A stretch of 64,000 nucleotides of DNA from an uncultured Rhodospirillaceae bacterium (lineage in GTDB: Bacteria > Pseudomonadota > Alphaproteobacteria > Rhodospirillales > UBA2165), in contig CAJWAR010000010.1 of assembly GCA_913020445.1 (NCBI GenBank), forward strand, positions 1 through 64,000. Reading direction: 5' to 3'. Made by a program: the position numbers and the translations under genes. The notes below the pieces were generated by a model that had not been told where the DNA came from, made no database searches, and saw only the letters and a list, made by a program, of their open reading frames with translations. How positions within the stretch are numbered: position 1 is the stretch's first letter; the number at the start of each line of letters is the position of its first letter. Shown one piece after another: positions 28,809 to 37,410 of this stretch.

Positions 28809-29543
28809 CTAGCCAAACGCCAATCGACCAAGAATCACCACCGCCATGCAGACCAGAACAACGGCAACAACCCGCTTAACGACCGGCGCCGGTAGGGCCA
28901 CTGAGATTTTAGCACCCAGCACGACGCCGGCCATCAGGCAAACCGATATCAACAGGCCGAGCTTAATATCCAATAGGCCATTTAAAACATTTCCAACTGA
29001 AGCCGAGAGTGCCACGGGTATCTGAATGAACTGACCGAGCGCCACGGCAGCTAAAATTGGAAACTTCAGCCACATCAGAATGGGCACCATCAGCAAGGGA
29101 CCACCTGCCCCACTGATTGCTGATCCTACACCGGTAACGGTGCCGACCAACAGGAACGTATATTTCGAACCAACAAAAGTTGTTTGTGATTCGGAGGCTT
29201 TGGCCAATAACGCATGGAGCCCGGTAAATAAAACGAGGACGCCGACAATGGATTCAACTAAAATACCGGATAGTCGAGCCAGCAACATCGTTCCGGCAAA
29301 GGCACCAATAATGGCGCCTGCGCCCAGCCAGCCTGCCATCGACCACTGAATCGAGCCATTCCGGGCATACATGAAGGTACCAACAGCGCCGCTGAAAATT
29401 GCGCTGAATATAGTTGAAGCAACAACGATATGGATGTCGATGCCGGTGAGTTGAGTAATGATTGGCACCATCACGACACCGCCAATGCCGACGGCGCCCA
29501 GCAAAATACCAATAACAAATATGAAGGCAATCAGGGCTAACAA
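28809..29543 (-). CDS. TauE/SafE (TSUP) family anion exporter
   Basis: About 244 residues with eight hydrophobic helices. The first repeat carries G-x-GGVVMVPI, the second GAGGPLLMVPILMW, the paired signature of sulfite exporter TauE/SafE proteins. No ATG exists near the N-terminus; the best start is TTG at 29543. It is the last gene of a three-gene minus-strand operon, 24 bp after the PLP-dependent lyase. Next to a cysteate lyase homologue it is a good candidate for a sulfite exporter (CuyZ-like); that role is inferred from context. Confidence 0.85.
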   Translation of the reverse strand: MLALIAFIFVIGILLGAVGIGGVVMVPIITQLTGIDIHIVVASTIFSAIFSGAVGTFMYARNGSIQWSMAGWLGAGAIIGAFAGTMLLARLSGILVESIVGVLVLFTGLHALLAKASESQTTFVGSKYTFLLVGTVTGVGSAISGAGGPLLMVPILMWLKFPILAAVALGQFIQIPVALSASVGNVLNGLLDIKLGLLISVCLMAGVVLGAKISVALPAPVVKRVVAVVLVCMAVVILGRLAFG

Positions 29544-29567
29544 TACCGGGACAGCTAAAATGGTGCT

Positions 29568-30620
29568 CTACTCCGCTGGTATTTCGATGGCGAGCCGGTC
29601 GTTTAAAACCTCACTATAACCAAACAGCGCCGGGGTGCCGCCGGTGTGAAGAAAAAGCACTTTCGATCCAGCAGCAATCACGCCTTTATCCGCTAAATGA
29701 ACCAAGCCGGCTAAAGCGCGCCCGGAATAGACCGTATCCAACATCAGGCCTTCCGTTCGTGCCGCCATCAAAACGGCTTCAAAGGTCGCATCATTGAGCT
29801 GGCCATAGCCCGGTGAAAGCACGGCATCCGATGTGTTAACGTCCACGGCGGTTACCGTGGATGGCGCGCCAAGAAGCTCTTCGATGTTTTGGCAATTATT
29901 GACGATCCGTTCCGCTTGAACGTCGGCGCCGCGCCGGACACAAATACCGTAGACGGGCGTCTTGATACCCATCGCCCTTAAGCCGACCAGAAAGCCGCCA
30001 TGGGTCATGCCGCTGCCGGACGGCACAACGAAGGCATCAAAACTCTCAATATCATCTACCTGCTGGGCGAGCTCAATTGCACAGGCAACGTAGCCCAACC
30101 CGCCGGTCGGTGGATTACCGGGACCGAGCGGAATGACGTAAGGATTAAAACCGTTGCGCCGGTCTTCATCGGCAATCTCGTGCAGCCTTGCGTCGGCGCC
30201 CGCCTCGTCTTCGCCTTCCGGATAGGTATGAACAATGGCGCCGAGCAGTTTATTCAACAATGTATTACCGCTATTTACATAACTTTCATTGTATAGCGGC
30301 ACCCGATCTTCCAACTGCACATGGCAGCGCAGGCCTAATTTGGCAGCCGCCGCGGCAGCTGTCCTCACATAGTTGGATTGCACGGCGCCGGTGATCAAAA
30401 CAGTATCGGCATTTTGCGCCAGTGCTTTACCAAAGTAAAATTCGAGCTGCCGCACTTTATTGCCACCAAACGCCAGTCCCGTGGCGTCGTCTCTTTTTAC
30501 CGATAAACCCAGGCCGAGTTTCCCGCCCAGCCGCGGCGTTGCATCAATGGGCGTTGGAAAATGGCCGAGCGATGTGGCCGGAAACGCGGCCAGCAAGCCG
30601 GATAATTCATCAGGTGTCAT
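29568..30620 (-). CDS. D-cysteine desulfhydrase / L-cysteate sulfo-lyase family enzyme
   Basis: A 350-residue fold-type II PLP enzyme of the ACC deaminase family. The PLP lysine is K55 in FGGNKVRQLEFY; TGAVQSNYVRTAA binds the substrate carboxylate, and PSGSGMTHGG and the LHTGGTPALFGY C-terminus are typical. The family includes D-cysteine desulfhydrase and L-cysteate sulfo-lyase (CuyA), which releases pyruvate, ammonia and sulfite. The adjacent TauE-type exporter favours the sulfite-releasing option, but sequence alone does not separate them here. It lies between an SDR gene (21-bp gap) and the exporter (24-bp gap). Confidence 0.9.
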   Translation of the reverse strand: MTPDELSGLLAAFPATSLGHFPTPIDATPRLGGKLGLGLSVKRDDATGLAFGGNKVRQLEFYFGKALAQNADTVLITGAVQSNYVRTAAAAAAKLGLRCHVQLEDRVPLYNESYVNSGNTLLNKLLGAIVHTYPEGEDEAGADARLHEIADEDRRNGFNPYVIPLGPGNPPTGGLGYVACAIELAQQVDDIESFDAFVVPSGSGMTHGGFLVGLRAMGIKTPVYGICVRRGADVQAERIVNNCQNIEELLGAPSTVTAVDVNTSDAVLSPGYGQLNDATFEAVLMAARTEGLMLDTVYSGRALAGLVHLADKGVIAAGSKVLFLHTGGTPALFGYSEVLNDRLAIEIPAE

Positions 30621-30641
30621 ATTTTCTTCTCGTCAGGCAGG

Positions 30642-31382
30642 CTAAAACATGTGTTGGCCGCCGGTGACCCATACTTCGGTGCCGGTGACATATTCTGAAT
30701 CCTCGGAGCATAAATAATAAATCGAGCGCGCTACATCTTCCGGCGTGCCCATCCGGTTCATCGGAATTCGCGGGATCAGCATTTCGTATTCCGGCTGGAT
30801 CATAGAGGTGGATATCTCACCCGGCGCCACCGCGTTCACTCTGACATCCAGTGCCGCGAACTCATTCGCCATTTCCCGGGTCAACGCCGATAAAGCAGCC
30901 TTGGAACTGGAATAAGCCGAGCCGGCAAAGGGATGGATCATATGACCGGCAACCGACGTCACATTGACGATGGCGCCCCGGCCTTTATGAAGAGCAGAGG
31001 CGAATCCCCGTCCCAATTTCAAAGGAGCGAAAAAATTGAGCTCAAATACATCGCGCCAGGCGTCGATGTCGCCGTTCAGGCAGCCAAGCCGTTCCTGGTT
31101 TTCGGCCTTGGGCGACATCCCGGCATTATTAACCAAAGCGTTGAGCGGCTCACCATCCAGCTCTTGGTTCGCCAAGGTAATAAAATTAGCAACACTATCG
31201 GCATTCGCCAGATCAACCGGGATATGCGCCGTCCAGTTTTTATCGCCGCCGCGTTCTTCCGGTATGTCTTCCCTGGAGCATGTAATCACCCGCCAGCCGC
31301 GCTCCAAAAACAAGGTGGCAGTCGCATGGCCGATGCCTCTGCTAGCGCCCGTGACGATGGCGGTTTTTCTTCCCTTTTCCAT
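30642..31382 (-). CDS. Short-chain dehydrogenase/reductase
   Basis: A 246-residue classical SDR with TGASRGIG, NNAG, the serine in VTSVAG and an intact YSSSK. The C-terminal TGTEVWVTGGQHMF is typical of 3-ketoacyl-reductase-like members. It is the promoter-proximal gene of the SDR / cysteine-or-cysteate lyase / exporter operon, so it may act on a related C3 substrate (inference). Confidence 0.92.
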   Translation of the reverse strand: MEKGRKTAIVTGASRGIGHATATLFLERGWRVITCSREDIPEERGGDKNWTAHIPVDLANADSVANFITLANQELDGEPLNALVNNAGMSPKAENQERLGCLNGDIDAWRDVFELNFFAPLKLGRGFASALHKGRGAIVNVTSVAGHMIHPFAGSAYSSSKAALSALTREMANEFAALDVRVNAVAPGEISTSMIQPEYEMLIPRIPMNRMGTPEDVARSIYYLCSEDSEYVTGTEVWVTGGQHMF

Positions 31383-31445
31383 GGTTAAGCTTTAGGACAA
31401 AATGACCGAAGTTTCCAGTAGATAGATTTATGAGTAAAATTGGCT

Positions 31446-32066
31446 ATGTGCTCACGCTACGAAATCAACGGCACCTTTGAGGAGGTCGTCTTAAGATTTG
31501 ATATCTCGGCCGGTGCTGCCGTGATGGCGGAGTTTTCAGCCCAATTCAAACCAATGGCTGAGGTGCGACCGACCAACCGGGTGCCGGTTATTACCAATGA
31601 AAATCAAATCGCTCGCCTCAGCTGGGGCCTCAAAGTCGACTGGGACACGAAGCCCCTTATTAATGCGCGTTCTGAAACTCTATCCGAAAAGCGCACATTT
31701 CAGCCTTTATTGGAAAACCGGTGCCTGGTGCCGGCGACCGCCTATTTCGAATGGCGTAAAGATGAAAAGCTCAAAATCAAAACCCGCATTCAGCCCAATG
31801 AAGGCAAGTTGGTCGCTTTCGCGGGTCTGATTGACGATGACAATTTTACAATTATCACCTGCGCCCCCAGCCCCAGTATTGCCTATATTCACGGCCGCAT
31901 GCCGGCGATCCTCGACCAGGCCGCCGAAGCGGATTGGCTTTCAGGCGACAACGCTTATGAAGATGTCGCTAATTTGTTAATGCCCTATCAGGATGACAAG
32001 CTCGAAGCCGAGGAAATCGAAAATCCGCCGGCAAAAGAAAAAAAGCAGGGGGATCTATTTCGGTGA
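31446..32066 (+). CDS. yedK: SRAP (YedK/HMCES) abasic-site processing protein
   Basis: A 206-residue protein that crosslinks to abasic sites in single-stranded DNA through its N-terminal cysteine. The start must be the ATG at 31446 because the catalytic cysteine has to be residue 2 (MCSRYE). NARSET, FEW and HGRMP, which complete the active site, are present. The last codons and stop are built from the left arm of an intergenic repeat (32056-32078), so the protein's C-terminal LFR is repeat-derived. Confidence 0.92.
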   Translation: MCSRYEINGTFEEVVLRFDISAGAAVMAEFSAQFKPMAEVRPTNRVPVITNENQIARLSWGLKVDWDTKPLINARSETLSEKRTFQPLLENRCLVPATAYFEWRKDEKLKIKTRIQPNEGKLVAFAGLIDDDNFTIITCAPSPSIAYIHGRMPAILDQAAEADWLSGDNAYEDVANLLMPYQDDKLEAEEIENPPAKEKKQGDLFR

Positions 32067-32078
32067 CAGTTTATTAAT
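32056..32078. repeat. Single arm of the GGTGACAG palindromic element family
   Basis: TATTTCGGTGACAGTTTATT here matches, base for base over 20 nt, the left end of the complete element at 39905-40019. It occupies the junction of two convergent genes and supplies the stop codon TGA of the SRAP gene. No partner arm is seen nearby. Confidence 0.75.
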
Positions 32079-32952
32079 GCGCCGCCAAAACTGGAATCTT
32101 AGCTTCAGCAATAATGTGGCGGGTGACGCCACCCAATATAATCTGAATGAGCCGGCTATGCGTGTAGGCGCCGGTCACCAGCAAATCCGCGTTCATTTGC
32201 TCGCATTGGGCTAAGATTATAGCACCGACGGTTTCACTGCCCGGGGCGACTTTTAGAGTGTTCGCGGTAACGCCATGCCAGGCGAGGTTTCTAAGTAATT
32301 CCTCGCCACTAATGCGATTTAGCGCTTTCTCAGTTTCGATAGTGAGGACCGTGATCGCCTCGGCGCGTTGAAGGAACGGCAGCGCCGCCGAAACCGCGGC
32401 CGCTGCTTCGGAGGTGCCATTCCAGGCGATCAGTATACGCTTACCTATTTGTGATGGCATTTCCGGCGGCACAATAAGAACCGGCTTACCGGTTTCAAAT
32501 ATAGCCGCATGAAGGGTCATCAAGGATGGTCGTTCGGTATCCGATTTTGGCCGCGCCATAATCGTCAAATCCGAAATGCGCCCACCACGTGACACGATTT
32601 CATCTTCGCGGCCAATTTTCTGCACCCAATGGGCGGTAATAGAATTAAGACTTTCCGCGCCGACTGGCCGTTCCAATATCGTCACATCATTGTCAGCGAC
32701 AAATTTCTCGTAATTTTGATGAGCTAAATTCGATCGTTCATTGGCATCACGATCAGCAAGATCGATCATTTCTTCAATCATCGCGCCCGACATGCCTTCA
32801 CCTAACAACGGCACGGCTTCTTTCGAATCCGCCTGAACGTGAAGAATGTTGAGATGACAGTTGGAAATTTGGGCGACCAAAATGGCGCAGGCAAGTGCGC
32901 GGCTATCTGCCTCGGTGCCATCGAGTGGTACAAGTATTGATTTATATGACAT
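32074..32952 (-). CDS. Tandem-domain universal stress protein
   Basis: A 292-residue protein made of two UspA domains. The first begins MSYKSILVPLDGTEADSRAL; the second begins GKRILIAWNGTSEAAAAV and keeps the nucleotide loop G-AYTHSR-x5-LGG-x-TRHI, so probably only the C-terminal half binds ATP. The 148-bp upstream region is very AT-rich, as expected of a promoter, but I cannot define boxes. Convergent with the SRAP gene. Confidence 0.92.
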   Translation of the reverse strand: MSYKSILVPLDGTEADSRALACAILVAQISNCHLNILHVQADSKEAVPLLGEGMSGAMIEEMIDLADRDANERSNLAHQNYEKFVADNDVTILERPVGAESLNSITAHWVQKIGREDEIVSRGGRISDLTIMARPKSDTERPSLMTLHAAIFETGKPVLIVPPEMPSQIGKRILIAWNGTSEAAAAVSAALPFLQRAEAITVLTIETEKALNRISGEELLRNLAWHGVTANTLKVAPGSETVGAIILAQCEQMNADLLVTGAYTHSRLIQIILGGVTRHIIAEAKIPVLAAH

Positions 32953-33100
32953 ATCGTTCCCTCGAATTCTGCTCCGGTGAACGTAGCTTTTAAGACAACC
33001 TGTTCTAAGCAGTCAGTTTCACCCGACTTAATATATATAATTATAATATAAGTACTTTTTAGTTGCGACCCAAATTATTGAAATATTTATAAAAAAATGC

Positions 33101-34024
33101 CTATTCCTGCACATCATCGCGGCGTTCATCGACGCCTTCAGGGTCCTGATGGATCAGTACTTCGGTGTTGGGAAAAGCTTCTTCAACCATATACATCACC
33201 TCATCGGCAATATCATGGGCTTCGGCGAGGGAAATCTCTTTTGCCATTTCAGCATGGAATTGGATAAAAGATGTCGCGCCGGAAGATCGTGTTCGCATGT
33301 CGTGAACATTTAGAACCTTCTCATGACTTTCAGCGATTTCTTTGATGCGCTTGCGATCTTCATCCGGAAATTCTTTATCCATCAGCACGTCCAGTGACTG
33401 CACAGAGATCTTGTAGGCACCGATCGACATATAGGCGACGATTAAAATCGCAAAGATTGGATCAGCCATGCTCCAGCTCAAATTGCTGGCCAGGAACAGT
33501 GAAACAATGACAGCAACATTGACTAGAATATCGGCGCGGTAGTGAAGCGAGTCGGCTTTGATCGCGACCGAACCGGTTTGTTTGACCACATAGCTTTGAA
33601 AACCGATAAGCAGCAAAGTCATAACGATCGCAATGACCATCACAATGATGCCTGTTTCACTGTTGGAAATTTCTCGTGGCTGGATGAAGCGATCGATCGA
33701 TTCGAGCAGTAGAAAGGCTCCTGAACCAGCGATAAAAGCCGCCTGAGCCAATCCAGCCAACGCTTCGGCTTTACCATGGCCAAAGCGATGGTCGCGGTCG
33801 GCGGGTGTGAGCGCGTGGCGGACGGCCAGCAAATTTACCACCGAAGCACCGACATCCAATACAGAATCCACCAATGATGACAGCAGGCTCACGGATTCGG
33901 TCGCAATCCAGGCGCCGGCTTTGATAATAATAAGAACGCTCGCCACGGAAACCGAGGCATAGGTCGCCAGCCGCATTAATCTCGCGACAGTATTCTGACT
34001 CGTCGGTTCTTCAGTATCGCTCAA
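33101..34024 (-). CDS. Cation diffusion facilitator (FieF-like metal exporter)
   Basis: A 307-residue CDF antiporter for Fe(II)/Zn(II)-type ions. There are six predicted membrane helices. The metal site residues are the aspartates in LVDSVLDVG (helix 2) and the histidine/aspartate of SLHYRAD (helix 5), matching E. coli FieF. The C-terminal cytoplasmic domain has the HDMRTRSSG and IQFHAEM strands. It lies 28 bp after pdxH and is probably co-transcribed with it. Confidence 0.93.
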   Translation of the reverse strand: MSDTEEPTSQNTVARLMRLATYASVSVASVLIIIKAGAWIATESVSLLSSLVDSVLDVGASVVNLLAVRHALTPADRDHRFGHGKAEALAGLAQAAFIAGSGAFLLLESIDRFIQPREISNSETGIIVMVIAIVMTLLLIGFQSYVVKQTGSVAIKADSLHYRADILVNVAVIVSLFLASNLSWSMADPIFAILIVAYMSIGAYKISVQSLDVLMDKEFPDEDRKRIKEIAESHEKVLNVHDMRTRSSGATSFIQFHAEMAKEISLAEAHDIADEVMYMVEEAFPNTEVLIHQDPEGVDERRDDVQE

Positions 34025-34052
34025 AGTTTCTTAACCCCACCTGCACCGTTAA

Positions 34053-34670
34053 TTATGGATATAGCCGCTCGCTCTGCCAACCGGAATCCGTTCGGATAAA
34101 AACAAATCGATCATGCAATCGAAAGCTTTTTTCCGCCCAAAACTCCACTTTTTCGTGTTTTACCCGGTAACCTTCCCAGAAATCGGGACGCGGCACCTTG
34201 CCGATATGAAATTTTGCCGTGTATTTAGCGATCCGCTTTTCAAGCTCAAACCGGCTCTCGAGCGGCTGCGATTGCTTGGATGCCCAGGCGCCAATTTGAC
34301 TGCCGCGCGACCGGCTGTCGAAATAGGCATCTGCTTCCTCGACGCTTACTTTCTCAACCGGCCCATCGACGCGGACCTCGCGTCTCATTGATTTCCAATA
34401 AAAGCACAAGGATGCGCGCTGGTTTGCCGCCAAGTCTTCACCTTTTTGGCTTTCTGAATTGGTGTAAAACACGAATCCGCGTTCATCGACGCCTTTCAGC
34501 AAAAGCATTCTCACCGAAGGCCTGCCGTCAGCATTAGCGGTCGCCACAGCCATCGCATTGGGGTTAACCGGTTCTTTTTCTTCCGCCAATTTCAGCCATT
34601 TATTAAAGAGAGCGACGGGTTCGTCCGCTTCGAACGTTATATTTTCGTTGACTTCGAATTCATTATCCAA
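34053..34670 (-). CDS. pdxH: Pyridoxamine 5'-phosphate oxidase
   Basis: A 205-residue FMN enzyme that makes pyridoxal 5'-phosphate. RPSVRMLLLKGVDERGFVFYTN binds FMN, and SRGSQIGAWASKQSQPL and the C-terminal FVFIRTDSGWQSERLYP are the family signatures. Length is normal. The PLP it makes serves several enzymes in this window (hemA, aminotransferase, lyase), though they are not linked in an operon. First gene of a pdxH-CDF pair. Confidence 0.96.
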   Translation of the reverse strand: MDNEFEVNENITFEADEPVALFNKWLKLAEEKEPVNPNAMAVATANADGRPSVRMLLLKGVDERGFVFYTNSESQKGEDLAANQRASLCFYWKSMRREVRVDGPVEKVSVEEADAYFDSRSRGSQIGAWASKQSQPLESRFELEKRIAKYTAKFHIGKVPRPDFWEGYRVKHEKVEFWAEKSFRLHDRFVFIRTDSGWQSERLYP

Positions 34671-34764
34671 GGGCCCAGGATTCCTTTAAAGTTATTCTTC
34701 GTCCTACATAAATTCGCCATATTGTTGACGAATATCACAGGTAAACACGTTTTATTCTGTTAGA

Positions 34765-34863
34765 ATGCAACAATCAACAAATCCGGCAACAAATGTGGCA
34801 ACAAAACTGGCAATCAATCAGGCAATTAAGCTAATTGAAGCAAACCTAAAATCGGGATCGTAG
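34765..34863 (+). CDS. Candidate 32-codon small ORF upstream of the lipoprotein
   Basis: ATG at 34765 to TAG at 34861-34863, ending 4 bp before the lipoprotein ATG. The peptide has a four-residue period (x-A-(T/I)-(N/K), as in PATN-VATK-LAIN-QAIK) coming from the 12-bp DNA repeat inside it, and could form an amphipathic helix. The ribosome site is weak (GTTAGA). It may be a coupled leader for the lipoprotein or just an artefact of the repeat. Confidence 0.35.
   Translation: MQQSTNPATNVATKLAINQAIKLIEANLKSGS
34785..34832 (+). repeat. Four imperfect 12-bp tandem repeats
   Basis: GGCAACAAATGT, GGCAACAAAACT, GGCAATCAATCA and GGCAATTAAGCT follow each other without gaps, 36 bp before the lipoprotein start. 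They are in frame with the small ORF, so each codes four residues. They could be a stack of protein-binding half-sites instead. Confidence 0.75.
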
Positions 34864-34867
34864 AAAG

Positions 34868-35344
34868 ATGAAAATCTCCAAGTTTGTACTTGTTCTCGGC
34901 ATGGCAGCCTTTCTGGCCGCCTGTGCAGAAAACCAAAATAGTGAAAAACAAACGCTCGGCACTATTATAGGTGCAGGATTAGGCGCCCTTGCGGGTTCGC
35001 AAGTCGGTAGCGGCAAAGGCAAATTGGCGGCTGTTGCGATTGGTGCCTTGGGCGGCGCTTTCGCCGGTGGTCAGCTTGGCAAAGCCCTCGATGATGTCGA
35101 CCGCTTAAAAGCCCATCAAACCCAGCAGACGGTGTTAGAGAAAAACAAAGACGGTCAGTCGTCGACCTGGAATAATCCCAATACCGGGCATTCAGGCCGG
35201 GTGACCCCGACCAACACGCAGCAGGCGTCTACGGGCGAGTATTGCCGTGAATATGAGCACGAAATTACTGTCGATGGCCGCAAGGAAGTGGTTAAAGGAA
35301 CCGCCTGCCGGCAGCGCGATGGCTCATGGCGGGTAATTAATTAA
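34868..35344 (+). CDS. Glycine-zipper outer membrane lipoprotein
   Basis: A 158-residue lipoprotein of the rickettsial 17-kDa surface antigen type. The lipobox is LAAC with C19 as the lipidated residue. Residues about 29-72 form a glycine zipper (GTIIGAGLGALAGSQVG and GALGGAFAGGQLG). The C-terminal domain has YCREYEHEITVDGRKE and a second cysteine in GTACRQRDGSWRVI, the usual pair. Likely an envelope-stabilising protein. Followed by a long palindrome that may act as terminator. Confidence 0.93.
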   Translation: MKISKFVLVLGMAAFLAACAENQNSEKQTLGTIIGAGLGALAGSQVGSGKGKLAAVAIGALGGAFAGGQLGKALDDVDRLKAHQTQQTVLEKNKDGQSSTWNNPNTGHSGRVTPTNTQQASTGEYCREYEHEITVDGRKEVVKGTACRQRDGSWRVIN

Positions 35345-35353
35345 GTGCCTAAA

Positions 35354-35440
35354 TTAATTAGGTGCCTGGCACCTAATTAACACAAATTCACAACTTCGTT
35401 AATTTTTTCGATGGAGCCTGTCACCTTTTAAAAAATTAAC
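35354..35440. repeat. Palindromic intergenic element with GGTGCC and GGTGACAG cores
   Basis: A perfect 13-bp inverted repeat, TTAATTAGGTGCC (35354-35366), with a 1-nt centre and its complement (35368-35380). Then an 11-bp inverted pair, GTTAATTTTTT (35398-35408) and its complement (35430-35440), encloses CCTGTCACC, the reverse of the GGTGACAG core in the elements at 32 and 40 kb. It fills much of the lipoprotein-U32 spacer. Confidence 0.7.
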
Positions 35441-35515
35441 TATTAGAACAATTTGAATGTACAAAGGCGGCCAGTTTAGGTATGTCTCTGCCGAGTAATT
35501 GTATCGGATTGTGAG

Positions 35516-37174
35516 ATGACCAAGATCGCTAAAAGATCAGAACTGCTGATGCCGGCAGGTTCGCTGGAAAAGCTGAAAGTCGCGGTGCTGTATGGCGCCG
35601 ACGCGGTTTATCTAGGAACGCCCGATCTGTCGCTCCGCACCAAGTCAGAATTTACGCTCGAAGAAGTCGTCGAAGGCATCGAGTTCGCGCATAAATACGG
35701 CAAACGTGTCTACCTGACGCTCAATTTATTTTCCCATAATAAAGATATCGACAAGCTGCCCGATTATGTCGATACGGTGCGCAAAGTTCAGCCCGATGGC
35801 CTGATCGTCGCCGATCCCGGTGTGTTTATGTTCGTCAAGGAACGCGCACCCGAATTGGAACTCCATGTCTCTACCCAGGCCAATGTCTGCTCGTGGCAAT
35901 CGGTCAAGTTCTGGCAGGATCAAGGCGCCAGCCTCTGTGTGCTGGGCCGGGAAGTATCATTTGATGAGCTCACTGAAATCAGAGAAAAATGCCCCGACAT
36001 CAAGCTCGAATCTTTTGTCCATGGCGCCATGTGCATGACCTATTCCGGGCGTTGTCTGCTGTCCAATTTCATGGCCGAACGCGGTGCCAATCAAGGTGCC
36101 TGCGCCAATAGCTGCCGCTGGAAGTACAAAGTTCATATGCGCCTCAAAGACGGCACCAGCAAAGAACTGCCGCTGACGGAAGAAAATCTGGAACTGTTTG
36201 AGTTTCTGCTCGAAGAGGAAATGCGACCCGGCGAGTTCATGCCGATCGAAGAAGATGACCGCGGCTCCTATATCCTTAACGCCAAAGACCTCTGCATCAT
36301 GCCCAAATTGGATGATCTGTTGCGGATCGGTGTCGACTCACTCAAAGTCGAAGGGCGCGGCAAAAGCATTTATTATGTCGCCCTCGTCGCCCGCGCCTAC
36401 CGTATGGCCATTGATGACTGGTATCGCGATCCGGAAAGCTGGTCAGCCGAAGACTATATGGACGAACTGCTAACCATCCCCAATCGCGGCTACACCTACG
36501 CCTTTCACGAAGGCCGCCTGACCAATCATTCACATGGCTATGAAAATACGGCGACCCTCGGTGCCTGGGAATATGCCGGCATGGTGCAATCGGTAGAAGA
36601 CGATGCTTTTATCGTCGAGGGCAAAAATAAACTCGAAGCCGGCGACGTTATCGAATTTGTGCCGCCCAATGGACGGGAAACTATTTTGCTCAGGATGTAC
36701 GAGTTTGAACACGCCAAAACCGGTGAGATCAAAAGCGTTATCAATGGCGGCCATGATCCCTACTTCCGCGTGCCATTCACACTGTTCGATCAGGAAGATT
36801 TGGCGACATTGAAGCACCGCATCCCGGCAATGACAGTGCTGCGCAAAGAACGCTCACTCACTCAAGAGCAATGGGATCGCTTAAAACTTGATAAGGCAAC
36901 CGGGGCCCTTGAAACCGGTAAAGGTACAGATGAAGCCTACACCGCCACGCGCGATGCCCTTCGGGAGTCGCAGGCTATTCGGGATACAGCGCTTAAATCA
37001 AAGACTCCCCGGATCGGCATGGAAGGCTGCTGCGGCAAGGGGTGTAACGGCTGCCTGATGTTCTGGCATGACCCGACTTATGCCCGGGCGCGTGAGTTGC
37101 TGGCTGAGAAAAAACAGGGCGAGATGTTTGACCGAAATATGAAAGACGAACCCGCCAAACAAGTCAGTGTCTAG
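35516..37174 (+). CDS. U32 family peptidase-like protein (TrhP/YegQ type)
   Basis: A 552-residue member of the U32 family, whose studied members (TrhP, RlhA) hydroxylate tRNA or rRNA bases with the help of an iron-sulfur cluster rather than cleave proteins. ELLMPAGSLEKLKVAVLYGADAVY is the N-terminal signature; the cluster cysteines are in CMTYSGRCLLSNF and GACANSC. It is about 100 residues longer than E. coli TrhP, with a cysteine-rich tail CCGKGCNGC near residue 515. The tRNA wobble-uridine role is the most likely one, by family. Confidence 0.88.
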   Translation: MTKIAKRSELLMPAGSLEKLKVAVLYGADAVYLGTPDLSLRTKSEFTLEEVVEGIEFAHKYGKRVYLTLNLFSHNKDIDKLPDYVDTVRKVQPDGLIVADPGVFMFVKERAPELELHVSTQANVCSWQSVKFWQDQGASLCVLGREVSFDELTEIREKCPDIKLESFVHGAMCMTYSGRCLLSNFMAERGANQGACANSCRWKYKVHMRLKDGTSKELPLTEENLELFEFLLEEEMRPGEFMPIEEDDRGSYILNAKDLCIMPKLDDLLRIGVDSLKVEGRGKSIYYVALVARAYRMAIDDWYRDPESWSAEDYMDELLTIPNRGYTYAFHEGRLTNHSHGYENTATLGAWEYAGMVQSVEDDAFIVEGKNKLEAGDVIEFVPPNGRETILLRMYEFEHAKTGEIKSVINGGHDPYFRVPFTLFDQEDLATLKHRIPAMTVLRKERSLTQEQWDRLKLDKATGALETGKGTDEAYTATRDALRESQAIRDTALKSKTPRIGMEGCCGKGCNGCLMFWHDPTYARARELLAEKKQGEMFDRNMKDEPAKQVSV

Positions 37175-37410
37175 CAGTCGTTCGGCGAATCTGAAATCTT
37201 TTGTTAAAAAACGTGATGCGCTTGGGCAAATGCGGTGCCGTTTTGCATTGCTATTTCACCCGGGAAACCGCATAAATTCCGCATAAAAATAAAGTCTTAG
37301 CAAAGCTTTAAATCTTTTTGTCGATCATCAGCTTAGTTTTAATCATGGTGCGGCGAAATCGGCGGGGTTACCGATAGAATTCCAGCACGACAAAGAATAA
37401 CGAGGGACCA

